Notes: generated by a model from the letters alone, not told the origin. 64,000 nt of DNA from Serratia sp. PL17 (GCF_017832355.1 NZ_JAFIBY010000009.1:1-64000), one strand, 5' to 3'. Numbered from the stretch's first letter, positions 21,646 to 32,847 are shown. Translations and numbers: made by a program.

Positions 21646-23718
21646 ATGTGGCGCAGACTGATTTACCACCCGGAAGTCAACTATGCACTGCGGCAAACGC
21701 TGGTGCTGTGCCTGCCAGTGTTACTCGGCCTGTTGAGCGGCCAACTGCAATACGGCCTATTATTTTCCCTGGTTCCTGCCTGCTGCAATATTGCCGGGCT
21801 AGACACCCCTCACAAACGCTTCTTCAAACGTCTGATCGTCGGTGGCTCTCTATTTGCACTCAGCAGCCTGCTATTACAGCAAGCATTGCTTTGGCACTTG
21901 CCGTTGCCGGTGTTGATGCTTGGCCTGGCACTGCTTCTCGGCGTCAGCGGTGAAATAAGTCCGTTACATGCCCGCCTGTTGCCCGCCTCGCTGGTTGCCG
22001 CCATTTTCTCCCTCAGTATGGCCGGTACAGTTCCGCTTTGGCACGCACCGCTGCTATACGTCGTGGGTACCGCCTGGTACGGGCTGTTTACCTGGTTTTG
22101 GTTCACGCTGTGGAAAGAACAACCGATGCGCGAATCGCTCAATCAGCTCTATTTGGAACTGGCGGACTACTTTGAGGCCAAATATTCGCTGCTGACCCAG
22201 CATACCGATCCACAGACCGCATTACCGCCACTGTTGATACGCCAGCAAAAAGTGATGGATCTGATCACCCTGCTGTATCAGCAGCTTAACTTTCTACCGC
22301 ACGCCAGTAACCTCGAACAAAAGCGCCTACAGCGTACTTTTCAGGTCGCACTGGATCTGCAGGAACACATTACCGTCAGTCTACATCTGCCGGAAGAAGT
22401 GCAAAAACTGGTGGAGCAAAGCCAGGCCGAAGCCATCATCCGCCGCAATGCACAGGTGATTGCCGGCCGGCTGCGCACGGTGGCACACGATATTCTCTAT
22501 CACCAGCATTCTCAGCGTTTCAATATGGACAATGAACTGGCGGCGCTAGAGAAAGTGGCAGCGCAGCACCCGGATAACCCCGTTGGGCAGTTCTGTTACT
22601 ACCATTTCAGCCGTATTGCTCGTCTGTTACGCACCCAACACCCGCTTTACCGACGCGATCTGATGGCCAATCAAAACCGTTTGCCGTTCTGGCCTGCGCT
22701 AGTTAGTTATCTGTCATTTAAATCCAACGCCCTGCGCAATGCGGCACGCCTGGGTGTCACACTCGCTGCCGGCAGTAGCCTCGGGATGATTTTCAACTTA
22801 CCGAAGCCTTACTGGATACTGCTGACCATCATGCTGGTGAGCCAGAATGGCTACAACGCCACCCGGGTACGTATCCAGCACCGTGCGCTTGGCACCCTGG
22901 TTGGGCTCGTACTCGCCGCCGGCCTGCTGCAACTGCAGTTGCCTGAGGCTGAAACGCTGAGCGTAATGCTGGTGATCACCCTGCTGGCCTACTTGGTCTC
23001 GCGTAAAAACTACGGGTTGGCAGTGATTGGTTTTACGGTAACGGCGGTCTACACCTTGCAATTACTGGCGCTAAACGGTACCCATTTTCTGGTTCCACGC
23101 CTGATCGATACCTTGATCGGTTGTGTGCTGGTGTTCGGCAGCACCATCTGGTTATGGCCACAGTGGCAAAGCGGTTTGCTGCGTAAGAACGCTCACCAAG
23201 CGCTGGAGAACGATCAACAGGCATTGCGTTTACTGTTGGAAGAGCAAGAACCCGATCCCAGTGCGCTGGCCTATGCCCGCATGCAGGTCAATCAGTCACA
23301 CAATGCGCTTTTCACCTCGCTTAATCAGGCAATGCAGGAGCCGGGGTTTGAATCGAGCTATCTGGCGGATATGCGCCTGTGGGTGACACACAGCCAGTTT
23401 ATTGTTGAGCATCTTAATGCAATGACCATTCTGGCGCGTGAACACTATATGCTGACGCCAAAGCTGGCGGAGGAGTATCTGCAAACCTGTGAAATCGCGC
23501 TGCAAAGCTGTCAGCAGCGCCTGGAATACGACGGGCCGAGCAGCAACGCCATCATGCAGCCGCCGGATCTCCACCCAGAGATGCCGATTACCGAGATGGA
23601 ACGCCACCTGCGGCGCATTTTGTCGCACCTGAGTGTGATGCACACCATTTCGTCACTGGCCTGGCGCCAGCGTCCGCACCACGGCATCTGGCTGAAGCGT
23701 AAATTACGCGATCAATAA
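21646..23718 (+). CDS. yhfK: YccS/YhfK family membrane protein YhfK
   Basis: This 690-residue inner-membrane protein of the FUSC-like (aromatic-acid exporter-like) family is close in length to E. coli YhfK. Two membrane blocks (about residues 15-150 and 380-520) are separated by a large cytoplasmic helical region. Conserved segments include MWRRLIYHPEVNYALRQTLV, PACCNIAGLDTPHKRFFKRL and the C-terminal SSLAWRQRPHHGIWLKRKLRD. The transport substrate is unknown. ATG 21646 is the homologous start; the five upstream codons lie in the crp terminator. Confidence 0.95.
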   Translation: MWRRLIYHPEVNYALRQTLVLCLPVLLGLLSGQLQYGLLFSLVPACCNIAGLDTPHKRFFKRLIVGGSLFALSSLLLQQALLWHLPLPVLMLGLALLLGVSGEISPLHARLLPASLVAAIFSLSMAGTVPLWHAPLLYVVGTAWYGLFTWFWFTLWKEQPMRESLNQLYLELADYFEAKYSLLTQHTDPQTALPPLLIRQQKVMDLITLLYQQLNFLPHASNLEQKRLQRTFQVALDLQEHITVSLHLPEEVQKLVEQSQAEAIIRRNAQVIAGRLRTVAHDILYHQHSQRFNMDNELAALEKVAAQHPDNPVGQFCYYHFSRIARLLRTQHPLYRRDLMANQNRLPFWPALVSYLSFKSNALRNAARLGVTLAAGSSLGMIFNLPKPYWILLTIMLVSQNGYNATRVRIQHRALGTLVGLVLAAGLLQLQLPEAETLSVMLVITLLAYLVSRKNYGLAVIGFTVTAVYTLQLLALNGTHFLVPRLIDTLIGCVLVFGSTIWLWPQWQSGLLRKNAHQALENDQQALRLLLEEQEPDPSALAYARMQVNQSHNALFTSLNQAMQEPGFESSYLADMRLWVTHSQFIVEHLNAMTILAREHYMLTPKLAEEYLQTCEIALQSCQQRLEYDGPSSNAIMQPPDLHPEMPITEMERHLRRILSHLSVMHTISSLAWRQRPHHGIWLKRKLRDQ

Positions 23719-23737
23719 GGGCGCCGTAGGGCGCCCT
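23717..23737. terminator. Hairpin between yhfK and argD
   Basis: The perfect stem AAGGGCGCC/GGCGCCCTT overlaps the yhfK stop. It lacks a long T-run, so termination strength is uncertain. Confidence 0.5.
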
Positions 23738-23802
23738 TAGGTTGATGACATAGTGCTCTGTTGTTTAGTGGGAGGGGCGCGCCCCGTAATCCATGCGACG
23801 CA

Positions 23803-25044
<1,242 letters not shown>

Positions 25045-25064
25045 TCAGCGTAATCTTGATGATC

Positions 25065-25103
25065 AAGTGAAAATATAATCACAAAATATGCATAAAAAAC
25101 CAA
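25065..25103 (-). promoter_or_regulatory. Possible ArgR (ARG box) pair upstream of argD
   Basis: An AT-rich palindrome-like stretch, AGTGAAAATATAATCACA (25066-25083), is followed about 3 bp later by ATATGCATAAAAAA. The arrangement resembles the two 18-bp ARG boxes with 3-bp spacing in arginine promoters. The first box is fair and the second is weak. The site is about 45-85 bp upstream of the argD start. Confidence 0.45.
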
Positions 25104-25151
25104 TAAAGGGCAAACGCAAATCACCTTCCCGGCGAAAAAAAAGCTAACGGT

Positions 25152-25727
25152 TTAACTTTTAAGGAAATTATCCAGCAGTTGGTGCCCCTGTTCGCTGAGA
25201 ATGCTCTCAGGATGGAACTGCACCCCTTCCAGCGCCAGCTGGCGGTGGCGAATGCCCATGATCTCATCGTGCACACCGTCGCGCTCACTCCAGGCCGTCA
25301 CGTCAAAACAGTCCGGCAGCGTCGCGGCTTCAAGCACCAACGAGTGATAACGGGTCACCGTCAGCGGATTGAGCAACCCGTGAAAAACACCAGAATCAAA
25401 ATGGCGGATCGCCGAGGTTTTGCCGTGCATGACTTCACGCGCCCGCACCACCTTAGCGCCAAAGGCCTGCCCCAGCGCCTGATGGCCCAGACAAACACCG
25501 AGGATCGGCAATTTACCGGCAAAATGACGGATGGCATCCAGCGAAATGCCGGCTTCGTTCGGCGTGCAGGGGCCGGGAGAAATCACTAAACGCTGCGGCG
25601 CCAGCCTTTCGATGTCGGCCAGTTGCAGCTCATCGTTGCGCTTTACCACCACCTCGGCGCCCAATTCGCAGAAGTACTGGTAAAGGTTATAGGTAAAAGA
25701 GTCGTAGTTATCGATCAACAGCAGCAT
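25152..25727 (-). CDS. pabA: Aminodeoxychorismate synthase glutamine amidotransferase PabA
   Basis: PabA is the amidotransferase subunit that supplies ammonia to PabB for p-aminobenzoate and folate synthesis. The 191-residue protein starts [23 protein letters not shown]. The catalytic Cys is in [16 protein letters not shown], and the His/Glu pair is in [14 protein letters not shown]. The start is ATG 25727; the frame runs 11 codons further without homology. In E. coli fic precedes pabA; here yjgR does. Confidence 0.97.
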   Translation of the reverse strand: MLLLIDNYDSFTYNLYQYFCELGAEVVVKRNDELQLADIERLAPQRLVISPGPCTPNEAGISLDAIRHFAGKLPILGVCLGHQALGQAFGAKVVRAREVMHGKTSAIRHFDSGVFHGLLNPLTVTRYHSLVLEAATLPDCFDVTAWSERDGVHDEIMGIRHRQLALEGVQFHPESILSEQGHQLLDNFLKS

Positions 25728-25749
25728 AGTCTTTCCAACGGGCATCATC

Positions 25750-25806
25750 GTAGGGGGCAAATACCTTGCCCCGATTTACACGGGCGCAGTATACAACGCC
25801 CCTACA
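25750..25806 (-). repeat. Stand-alone copy of a two-hairpin palindromic element
   Basis: A 57-bp element lies between yjgR and pabA, reading GTAGGGGGCAAATACCTTG then CCCCGATTTACACGGGCGC then AGTATACAACGCCCCTAC. It forms two adjacent hairpins (GGGGCAA.TTGCCCC and GGGCG...CGCCC) around a GATTTACA linker. The same unit is found inverted at 34064-34121 and in part at 45722-45777, both within ERIC repeats. This copy has no ERIC flanks. Confidence 0.75.
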
Positions 25807-25832
25807 ATACCGCCGCTACCGATAATTTCAGC

Positions 25833-27359
25833 TTACTTTTTGCGACCGCCCATAATCGAGCCCAGTACACCGCGCAAGATCTGACGGCCCAGATCGCGTG
25901 CCATGCTTTTGGCCGCAGTCTGGACAATGCCATCATGCTTGCCGCCGCGCGGGCCGGTAGAACCAAACAAGATTTCATTCAGCCCCCCCATCAAGCCGCC
26001 CCCCGCCTGCTGTTGTGCCTGAGGTTGCTGTGCAGACTGGCCTGCTTGCGGGGTGCCGACGGTAGAAAACCCCTGAGCCGACAGCTTTTCATAGGCCGAC
26101 TCACGGTCAACCATATCTTCGTAACGCCCATACAACGGCGACTTATTGATCGCACTGTTGAGCCCTTCCGCCCCCAACATCCCCATTTTGGATTCCGGCG
26201 CGATCACCATCGCCCGCTCCACCACATTAGGACGCCCTTTTTCGTCGAGGAAAGAGACCAACGCCTCGCCAACGCCCAGCTCAGCGATCGCCGTTTCGGC
26301 ATCAAAGGCCGGGTTGGCACGCATGGTTTGTGCCGCGGCCTTCACGGCTTTCTGATCGCGTGGCGTAAAGGCCCGCAACGCATGCTGCACGCGGTTGCCC
26401 AACTGCCCCAGTACGCTGTCCGGGATATCCAGCGGGTTCTGGGTCACAAAGTAAATTCCGACACCTTTGGAGCGGATCAAACGCACAACCTGTTCGATTT
26501 TGGTCAGCAAGGCCGCCGGCGCATCGTTGAACAACAGATGCGCTTCATCGAAGAAGAACACCAGCTTTGGCTGTTCTGGATCGCCCACTTCTGGCAGGTG
26601 TTCGAATAGCTCGGCCAGGAGCCACAGCAGGAACACCGAATACAGCTTCGGCTGATTAATCAGCTTATCTGCCGCCAGCAGGTTGATAACACCCTGCCCA
26701 TTGGCGTCAGTTTTCATCAGATCATTGATGTCCAGCATCGGTTCGCCGAAGAACATATTGGCACCCTGTTCTTCCAGCGTCAGCAACCCGCGCTGGATCG
26801 CACCTACCGAAGCGGAAGAGATATTGCCGTATTGGGTCTGGAACTGTTTGGCGTTGTCCCCCACATACTGCACCATCGCGCGCAGATCTTTCATATCCAG
26901 CAGCAGCAACGCATTATCGTCAGCAATTTTGAATACCAACTGCAGTACACCGCTTTGTACGTCGTTCAGATCCAGCAAGCGGGCCAGCAGTAACGGCCCC
27001 AGATCAGACACGGTGGCGCGGATCGGGTGGCCCTTTTCACCGTAGATGTCCCATGGAATGATGGTGCAAGCTTGCGGCTGCCAGTCGGTGACGCCTATTG
27101 CCGCCAAACGCGCCTGCAATTTCTCCGAGGGCACGGCTGCGGTGCCAATCCCCGAGAGATCGCCCTTTACGTCCGACAAAAACACCGGCACGCCAATACG
27201 TGAAAACTGTTCAGCCATTTTTTGCAGCGTCACGGTTTTACCCGTCCCGGTCGCACCGGTGATCAGACCATGGCGGTTCGCCAACGCGGGCAAAATAACC
27301 AAATCTTGTACCGGTTTCCCGTCTTTCATCGCTTTGGCAATAATCCGTGCTTCACTCAT
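25833..27359 (-). CDS. yjgR: HerA-like DUF853 ATPase YjgR
   Basis: This 508-residue ATPase of the DUF853/HerA-like family matches E. coli YjgR (about 500 residues); its function is not established. Walker A is GATGTGKT (residues 35-42), followed by [13 protein letters not shown], and Walker B-like [14 protein letters not shown] Gln/Ala-rich linker (around 440-465, [15 protein letters not shown]) precedes a basic C-terminus (SIMGGRKK). The start is ATG 27359 ([11 protein letters not shown]); the frame continues 30 codons upstream without support. Confidence 0.93.
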   Translation of the reverse strand: MSEARIIAKAMKDGKPVQDLVILPALANRHGLITGATGTGKTVTLQKMAEQFSRIGVPVFLSDVKGDLSGIGTAAVPSEKLQARLAAIGVTDWQPQACTIIPWDIYGEKGHPIRATVSDLGPLLLARLLDLNDVQSGVLQLVFKIADDNALLLLDMKDLRAMVQYVGDNAKQFQTQYGNISSASVGAIQRGLLTLEEQGANMFFGEPMLDINDLMKTDANGQGVINLLAADKLINQPKLYSVFLLWLLAELFEHLPEVGDPEQPKLVFFFDEAHLLFNDAPAALLTKIEQVVRLIRSKGVGIYFVTQNPLDIPDSVLGQLGNRVQHALRAFTPRDQKAVKAAAQTMRANPAFDAETAIAELGVGEALVSFLDEKGRPNVVERAMVIAPESKMGMLGAEGLNSAINKSPLYGRYEDMVDRESAYEKLSAQGFSTVGTPQAGQSAQQPQAQQQAGGGLMGGLNEILFGSTGPRGGKHDGIVQTAAKSMARDLGRQILRGVLGSIMGGRKK

Positions 27360-27448
27360 TTTCGTTTCCTTGGGCGCTCTGACACGGCGCAAAAAGCGCC
27401 TGTTGATGTCAATAAAGCTATAAGCGCGGCGTAACCCCGTCAAGGACA

Positions 27449-27475
27449 AACAAAAAGGGCGTCATCAAGACGCCC
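27449..27475 (-). terminator. btsR intrinsic terminator
   Basis: On the minus strand the perfect hairpin GGGCGTC/GACGCCC is followed by TTTTTGTTTG, 26 bp after the btsR stop. Confidence 0.88.
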
Positions 27476-27501
27476 ACAAAGCCAATATTTTCAGAATCTA
27501 C

Positions 27502-28227
27502 CTAGCCCCGCAGCCCCAATTCTTCCTTCAGGGTTTTCAGGTAGCGGCGGCTGACTGGCACCGGATCCCCTACCGGCATGATCATTTCTGCCGCACCACT
27601 GTCATCGAACCGAATTTCACGCACCTGCTCCAGGTTGACCAAATACTGACGATGGCAACGAACCAACGGCGTTCGGAGTTCCAACGTCCGTAGCGTCAGC
27701 TCGGTGAAACACTCCATGCCGTCATTACGTACAACAAACACCCCACTCAATCGTGAACGGACAGCCACCACCTCATCAAAACGCAGTAGATAAATACGGC
27801 TGTGGCCCGTGCAGGGAATGTATTTCAGGTCACCGACGCTTTCATCCAACACGGCCATATTTTGTTGCCCGCGATGCTGTTGCAAACGCTGCAACGTTTT
27901 GCTCAACCGCTTGGGTTCCGCCGGTTTCAACAGGTAATCAAAGGCATGTTCTTCGAAAGCCCGCACCGCATATTCATCATAAGCGGTCAGAAAGACGATA
28001 TGCGGCATGCGGTTGGGATCGAGCATGCCGACCATCTCCAACCCAGTGATTCGCGGCATCTGTATATCCAGAAAAACAACGTCAGGCTGCAGCCGATGGA
28101 TGCCACTGATGGCTTCTATTGCGTTAGCACATTCACCAACAATGCTGATCCCCTCTTCTGCTTCCAGTAAATGCCGCAGGTTATCGCGCGCAGAAGGCTC
28201 ATCATCGACAATCAGTACGTTTAACAT
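27502..28227 (-). CDS. btsR: LytTR response regulator BtsR
   Basis: This is the response regulator of the pyruvate-sensing BtsS/BtsR system. The 241-residue protein has a receiver domain with phospho-acceptor Asp54 ([16 protein letters not shown]) and the acidic pair at 8-9. The C-terminal LytTR DNA-binding domain has [26 protein letters not shown] and [12 protein letters not shown]. It aligns closely with E. coli BtsR (YehT). It overlaps btsS as TGATG. The usual target, the pyruvate transporter gene btsT, is not in this window. Confidence 0.95.
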   Translation of the reverse strand: MLNVLIVDDEPSARDNLRHLLEAEEGISIVGECANAIEAISGIHRLQPDVVFLDIQMPRITGLEMVGMLDPNRMPHIVFLTAYDEYAVRAFEEHAFDYLLKPAEPKRLSKTLQRLQQHRGQQNMAVLDESVGDLKYIPCTGHSRIYLLRFDEVVAVRSRLSGVFVVRNDGMECFTELTLRTLELRTPLVRCHRQYLVNLEQVREIRFDDSGAAEMIMPVGDPVPVSRRYLKTLKEELGLRG

Positions 28228-29912
28228 CAGGCTGCCCTCGCCAAGGGTACATTGAGCGTAATACGGGTGAATAATTGCGGCTCACAGGCCACCTGCACGC
28301 CATAACCATCGCCGTAGCGTACACGAATACGCTTATCCACCAGGTTCATTCCCAACCCGCTGTTATTTGCCTTCGGTTGGAATAGACCTGCATTGTCAGT
28401 CACCTGCAGGAGTAAACACCCATCTTCAAGGCGCGCACCGATATCGATTTTCCCTACGCCCAGCAGCTGAGACGTGCCGTGCTTAATGGCATTTTCAACA
28501 ATAGGTTGCAGTGAAAATGCCGGTAACCGCACCGCCAGCAACTCTTGCGGCAACGACATGGAGATCTCCAGCCGATCGGCAAAGCGCGCCAGTTCGATCT
28601 GCAAATAGGCGTTCACATGTTCAAGCTCATCGGCCAGGCTAACCTCGTCATCTGAACGTTTCAGGTTCTTGCGGAAAAAGGTAGAAAGGTACTGCACCAA
28701 CTCGCAGGCCCGGTTACCGTCGCGGCGGATAACCGCCACCAGCGTATTCAGCGTGTTAAACAGGAAGTGCGGGTTGACCTGCGCATGCAGCAATTTGATT
28801 TCCGACTGCGCCAACAACTGTTTATGGCGCTCATACTGCCCGGCCATAATCTGTGCGGATAACAGGCTGGCAATCCCCTCGCCCAACGTCCTATTGATGG
28901 TGCTGAACAAACGGCTCTTGGGTTCGTAGAGTTTGATGGTACCAATCACCCGTTGGTTTTCACCACGCAGTGGGATCACCAGCGTTGAGCCCAGTTTGCA
29001 AGCGGGGTTGATCGAACAGGAGTAGGAAAGCTCATTGCCATCAGCGTAAACCACTTCGTTGTTGTCGATCGCGCGGTGTGAGTGACATGATGAAATCGGC
29101 GTGCCAGGCAGATGATGGTCGTCACCGATGCCCATAAACGCCAGCAGCTTCTCGTGGTCGGTGATCGCCACGGCGCCAATCCCCAGCTCCTGGTAGATAA
29201 CCCGTGCCACTTTCATGCTATTTTCCTGATCAAACCCCTGCCGCAAGATACCTTCGGTACGCTCCGCTATCTTCAACGCCTTGGCCGAAAACGCCCCGGT
29301 GTATTTCTCGAACATCGCTCGTCTATCGAGCAGGATTTGCATAAACATCGCGGCACCCAGGGTATTGGCGATCAGCATTGGCAACGCGATGTGCTCCACC
29401 AGCCGCAGCGCTTCGTCAAACGGACGGGCAATCGCCAGAATAATTGCCATTTGCAGCACTTCAGTGACGAGCGCTACCCCCGCGACAAACAGCGGATTAA
29501 ACAGCAAATCGATGCGACGATGGCGCATCGCGATACTGTGCACGACGCCGCCCACCAACCCTTCAGCCACGGTGGATACCGCGCAGGCAACATCGGTCAT
29601 GCCGCCCAGGGTGTAGCGATGCAGCCCCCCCGTCAGCCCGACCAGAAAGCCGACCGAAGGTCCGCCCAACAGGCCACCCAGCACGGCGCCGATCGCGCGG
29701 GTGTTGGCAATTGAACCTTCTACATGCAGGCCGAAATAGGTACCCATGATGCAGAACACAGAGAAGATGACGTAGCACAATAGCTTGTGCGGCAGGCGAA
29801 TGGTCACCTGCGTCAGCGGAATGAATAACGGGGTTTTGCTCAGCAAATAAGCAATGACAAGATAGACGCACATTTGCTGTAGCAACAGCAGAACCTGGCT
29901 AAATTCAAACAT
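28227..29912 (-). CDS. btsS: Sensor histidine kinase BtsS
   Basis: BtsS is the membrane kinase that senses extracellular pyruvate and phosphorylates BtsR. The 561-residue protein begins with about six membrane segments of the 5TM-LYT type (residues 1-190, [44 protein letters not shown]). A GAF domain follows (about 220-345), then the LytS-type kinase block with the phospho-accepting His in [16 protein letters not shown]. The ATPase part has [11 protein letters not shown] and [10 protein letters not shown]. It is the first gene of btsSR. Confidence 0.95.
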   Translation of the reverse strand: MFEFSQVLLLLQQMCVYLVIAYLLSKTPLFIPLTQVTIRLPHKLLCYVIFSVFCIMGTYFGLHVEGSIANTRAIGAVLGGLLGGPSVGFLVGLTGGLHRYTLGGMTDVACAVSTVAEGLVGGVVHSIAMRHRRIDLLFNPLFVAGVALVTEVLQMAIILAIARPFDEALRLVEHIALPMLIANTLGAAMFMQILLDRRAMFEKYTGAFSAKALKIAERTEGILRQGFDQENSMKVARVIYQELGIGAVAITDHEKLLAFMGIGDDHHLPGTPISSCHSHRAIDNNEVVYADGNELSYSCSINPACKLGSTLVIPLRGENQRVIGTIKLYEPKSRLFSTINRTLGEGIASLLSAQIMAGQYERHKQLLAQSEIKLLHAQVNPHFLFNTLNTLVAVIRRDGNRACELVQYLSTFFRKNLKRSDDEVSLADELEHVNAYLQIELARFADRLEISMSLPQELLAVRLPAFSLQPIVENAIKHGTSQLLGVGKIDIGARLEDGCLLLQVTDNAGLFQPKANNSGLGMNLVDKRIRVRYGDGYGVQVACEPQLFTRITLNVPLARAA

Positions 29913-29939
29913 GGCAGCAGCTCATCCCTTAACAAAACA

Positions 29940-30071
29940 AATGCATCCCCACGTGGTTGACGTTGCAGCAAGGCGACAAGGGCGAAAATCCTCAGGAACT
30001 TACGCAGGTAAGTGACTGGGGTGAACGCACGTAGCCAACAATGTTGCAGCTTCAGGCAAGAGGGGTATAAC
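29940..30071 (-). repeat. ERIC repeat (full length, inverted)
   Basis: This approximately 130-bp imperfect palindrome lies between btsS and ppiA. Its core TCCTCAGGAACTTACGCAG joined to GTAAGTGACTGGGGTGAACG is nearly the ERIC consensus. The outer arm ends AGGGGTATAAC. It lies in the region expected to hold the btsSR promoter. Confidence 0.92.
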
Positions 30072-30196
30072 GCCGGGTTTCCGGTCTGATTATGAGCTGG
30101 CGATTAAAGCATGTGGCGGGGGAAAAAACAGTGATGCAGGCAAGGCTTCCAGGGGAAAGCAACGCAGCCGGCCCGCTTGGGGCCGGCGCAAAATCA

Positions 30197-30766
30197 TTAT
30201 GGCAGCACTTTTGCGGACAGAATGACGATAGGCTTACTCGGGACATTCTGGTACGGACCAACGTTACCGGTGGGTGCCTGGGAGATTTTATCCACGACAT
30301 CCATACCTTTGATCACTTTACCGAACACCGCATAGCCGAAATCACGTTGGCCGTGATCCAGGAAGGCGTTATCCGCCACATTCAGGAAGAACTGGCTGGT
30401 AGCGCTGTCTTTGTCGGCAGTACGCGCCATCGAAATGGTGCCGCGCAGGTTACGCAGGCCGTTATCCGCTTCGTTCTTGATTGGCGCCTGGGTTGATTTT
30501 TGCTGCATATCCGCAGTAAAGCCACCGCCCTGAACCATAAAGCCCGGGATCACGCGGTGGAAAACGGTGTTGTTGTAATAGCCGCTGTTCACGTAGTCGA
30601 CGAAGTTCTTGGTGGAAACCGGAGCCTTCTGACTGTCGAGCGCTAGTTCGATATTCCCTGCCGACGTGGTCAGCATGACATGAGTTTCACCGGCGGCGAA
30701 CGCAGCGGGCGCCATTGCTGTCAGGGAACACAGCGCAACGAAGGTCACTAAAGTACGTTTGAACAT
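30197..30766 (-). CDS. ppiA: Periplasmic peptidyl-prolyl isomerase A (cyclophilin)
   Basis: PpiA is a periplasmic cyclophilin. The 189-residue protein has a signal peptide ([22 protein letters not shown], cut at AFA/A). The cyclophilin core is intact: [14 protein letters not shown] with the catalytic Arg, [10 protein letters not shown], and [15 protein letters not shown]. The start is ATG 30766, the homologous start. The gene is next to tsgA in E. coli; here a beta-glucoside unit separates the two. Confidence 0.97.
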   Translation of the reverse strand: MFKRTLVTFVALCSLTAMAPAAFAAGETHVMLTTSAGNIELALDSQKAPVSTKNFVDYVNSGYYNNTVFHRVIPGFMVQGGGFTADMQQKSTQAPIKNEADNGLRNLRGTISMARTADKDSATSQFFLNVADNAFLDHGQRDFGYAVFGKVIKGMDVVDKISQAPTGNVGPYQNVPSKPIVILSAKVLP

Positions 30767-30864
30767 TAACGGGTCCTTTCTCTGGGAGACAAACAACGGA
30801 AAAGCGCCTTGATTCTAAAGAGCTGCACCTGCGAGTGCCAGCCATTTACCTATATTTACGTAAT

Positions 30865-30880
30865 TGTGGGATATATCTCA
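30865..30880. promoter_or_regulatory. Candidate CRP site
   Basis: TGTGG-GATATA-TCTCA matches the TGTGA-N6-TCACA core at 8 of 10 positions. E. coli ppiA is CRP-controlled and beta-glucoside genes usually are too, so it could serve either side. Confidence 0.4.
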
Positions 30881-31024
30881 GTCACCCCCGAAATTTACTG
30901 CCAAAAGTATGATCGCCTTAGACCTTTTTGCCAACCGCATCACGCATTTTTTGCCCTTTTTACCCCTTCGTCACTTTTTGCGACACAACTCCCGGTTTCG
31001 TTTCTCATTCTGGTTAATCTAAAC

Positions 31025-31044
31025 AAATGAGAGCGCTCTCATTT
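31025..31044. promoter_or_regulatory. Perfect palindromic LacI-type operator
   Basis: AAATGAGAGCGCTCTCATTT is a perfect 20-bp palindrome with a central C|G step, as in LacI-family operators. It is 67 bp upstream of the PTS IIA start. The LacI-family gene at 32869 is the obvious candidate to bind it. Confidence 0.8.
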
Positions 31045-31110
31045 TGAGGCGACACTGAAAACAATGACTATCCGCCGGCATGACTGTCGCGCAATAACTG
31101 GAGAAATAAT

Positions 31111-31467
31111 GTGAGTGAATTGATGACTGAAACTGAAATCAGCCCCGATTTTGAAAGCACCATCATGGAGCTGCTGGTGTTCTCCGGTGGTGCCCGCAGC
31201 AGTGCGCTGATGGCGCTACAGCAAGCGCGTGCCGGCGACTTTACCGCCTCGGCCAAGCATATGGCCGAGTCCAAAGCATCGGTAAAAAAAGCCCATCGTA
31301 TTCAGACCCAGCTGATCGGTCTGGACGAAGGCTGCGGCAAACTGACTATCAACCTGATCACCGTTCATGCCCAAGATCATTTGATGAATGCCATGGTGAT
31401 CCAGGATCTGGCGGACGACATGATTGAACTGTACCGCCGTCAGGCCCAGTTGGAGGTTCGCGCATGA
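31111..31467 (+). CDS. PTS lactose/cellobiose-type EIIA component
   Basis: This 118-residue EIIA of the lactose/N,N'-diacetylchitobiose family passes phosphate from HPr to an EIIB. The phospho-accepting His is His86 in LITVHAQDHLMNAM. The helical start is typical (MELLVFSGGARSSALMALQQAR). The start is GTG 31111 with GGAG 7 nt upstream. It overlaps the GH4 gene by 4 bp (ATGA). No EIIB or EIIC gene is present in the window, so this EIIA must serve partners elsewhere. Confidence 0.9.
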   Translation: MSELMTETEISPDFESTIMELLVFSGGARSSALMALQQARAGDFTASAKHMAESKASVKKAHRIQTQLIGLDEGCGKLTINLITVHAQDHLMNAMVIQDLADDMIELYRRQAQLEVRA

Positions 31468-32771
31468 ACGCGTTGAAAATCGCTGTTATTGGCGGCGGCA
31501 GCAGCTATACACCTGAATTGGTCGATGGGTTGATCCAACGTATCGAAGAGCTGCCGGTGACTGAATTGGCACTGGTAGACGTTGAGCCTGGGCGTGAGAA
31601 AGTAGAAATCATTGCCGCACTGACCCAACGCATGTTGGCACGCCACGGGTTAGAGCAAGTGAAGGTTAGCGTGCATTTCGAGCTCGATGACGCGATTCGC
31701 GGAGCCAGCTTCGTATTGACGCAGTTCCGCGTCGGGCAACTGCCGGCACGCGCCGCCGACGAGCGTTTAGGGCTGAAATATGATCTTATCGGCCAGGAAA
31801 CCACCGGCGTTGGTGGCTTTGCCAAAGCGCTGCGCACCATTCCAGTCATGCTGGATATTGCACGCAGAGTAGAAAAATTGGCACCCGATGCCTGGATCAT
31901 CAACTTTACCAACCCTGCCGGCATTGTCACTGAAGCGGTCTCTCGTTATACCAAAGCGAAAATTATCGGCCTGTGCAACGTGCCGATCAGCATGCATCAC
32001 ATGATCGCCAACATGCTGAAGGCACCTTATAGCGAAGTACAGCTGCAGTTCGCCGGCCTCAATCATATGGTGTGGGTACATCAGGTTACGCAAAACGGTC
32101 TCGACGTGACCGACCAGGTCATCAACATGCTGTGCGACGGTGCCGCTCTGACGATGAACAACATCAAGGAAGAGCCGTGGCAGCCTGATTTCCTGCGTGC
32201 CGTCGGTGCGATCCCATGCCCGTATCACCGCTATTTCTATCAGACCAAAGAGATGCTGGCCGAAGAAATTGCCGCAGCGGCCGAACGCGGCACCCGCGCC
32301 GAGCAGGTGATGAAAGTAGAGAAAGAATTGTTTGAACTGTATGCCGATCCACATCTCGACAGCAAACCGGAGCAGCTCAGTTTCCGTGGCGGATCATACT
32401 ATTCAGAAGTCGCGCTGGAGCTTATCCGTGCGATCCATAATAATCTCGGTACGCAATTAGTCGTCAATACAGCAAACCGTGGCGCTATTCGCGGTTTGCC
32501 AGACGACGCTGTGATAGAAACTAACTGTATCGTCGATGCGCAGGGCGCACATCCGCTGACGTTTGGTACCTTGCCAGACGCCATGCACGCGCTAACCCAG
32601 CAGGTCAAAGCCTATGAACGTCTGACCATCGACGCTGCCGTACATGGCTGCCGACGTAGCGCTCTGTTGGCGCTGGTTACCAACCCACTGGTAGGCAATG
32701 CTAACGTGGCACAACCCCTGCTGGATGAAGTGCTGGCGGTGAATGCGCCTTATCTGCCGCAGTTCAAATAA
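31464..32771 (+). CDS. 6-phospho-beta-glucosidase, glycoside hydrolase family 4
   Basis: This 435-residue GH4 enzyme of the ChbF/CelF/LicH type hydrolyses 6-phospho-beta-glucosides imported by a PTS, using NAD+ and a divalent metal in a redox mechanism. The NAD motif is VIGGGSSYTPELVDGL (residues 8-23). FTNPAGIVTEAV and GLCNVPISMHHM hold the likely metal-binding Cys and His, and FAGLNHMVW is also a family motif. It is translationally coupled to the EIIA. The exact sugar (cellobiose, chitobiose or aryl glucoside) cannot be decided. Confidence 0.9.
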   Translation: MNALKIAVIGGGSSYTPELVDGLIQRIEELPVTELALVDVEPGREKVEIIAALTQRMLARHGLEQVKVSVHFELDDAIRGASFVLTQFRVGQLPARAADERLGLKYDLIGQETTGVGGFAKALRTIPVMLDIARRVEKLAPDAWIINFTNPAGIVTEAVSRYTKAKIIGLCNVPISMHHMIANMLKAPYSEVQLQFAGLNHMVWVHQVTQNGLDVTDQVINMLCDGAALTMNNIKEEPWQPDFLRAVGAIPCPYHRYFYQTKEMLAEEIAAAAERGTRAEQVMKVEKELFELYADPHLDSKPEQLSFRGGSYYSEVALELIRAIHNNLGTQLVVNTANRGAIRGLPDDAVIETNCIVDAQGAHPLTFGTLPDAMHALTQQVKAYERLTIDAAVHGCRRSALLALVTNPLVGNANVAQPLLDEVLAVNAPYLPQFK

Positions 32772-32819
32772 CTGTCTGGCAAGCCAGAGTCGCTGATAGA
32801 TTGCTATAACGAGTATGTC

Positions 32820-32847
32820 GGGGTTCGGTTCGCCGGACCCGTTTTTT
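32820..32847 (+). terminator. Terminator with UUCG loop between GH4 and LacI genes
   Basis: The stem GGGTTCGG/CCGGACCC closes a TTCG tetraloop and is followed by GTTTTTTG. It sits 48 bp after the GH4 stop and only about 20 bp before the regulator start. Confidence 0.85.

Larger units (their letters stand above)
30767..31110. promoter_or_regulatory. Divergent ppiA / PTS IIA control region
   Basis: This 344-bp spacer contains a candidate CRP site (30865-30880), a T/C-rich stretch around 30930-30990 and the perfect operator palindrome 31025-31044 (both listed separately). The region between about 31045 and 31099 leads into a GGAG ribosome-binding site ahead of the GTG start. Confidence 0.55.
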
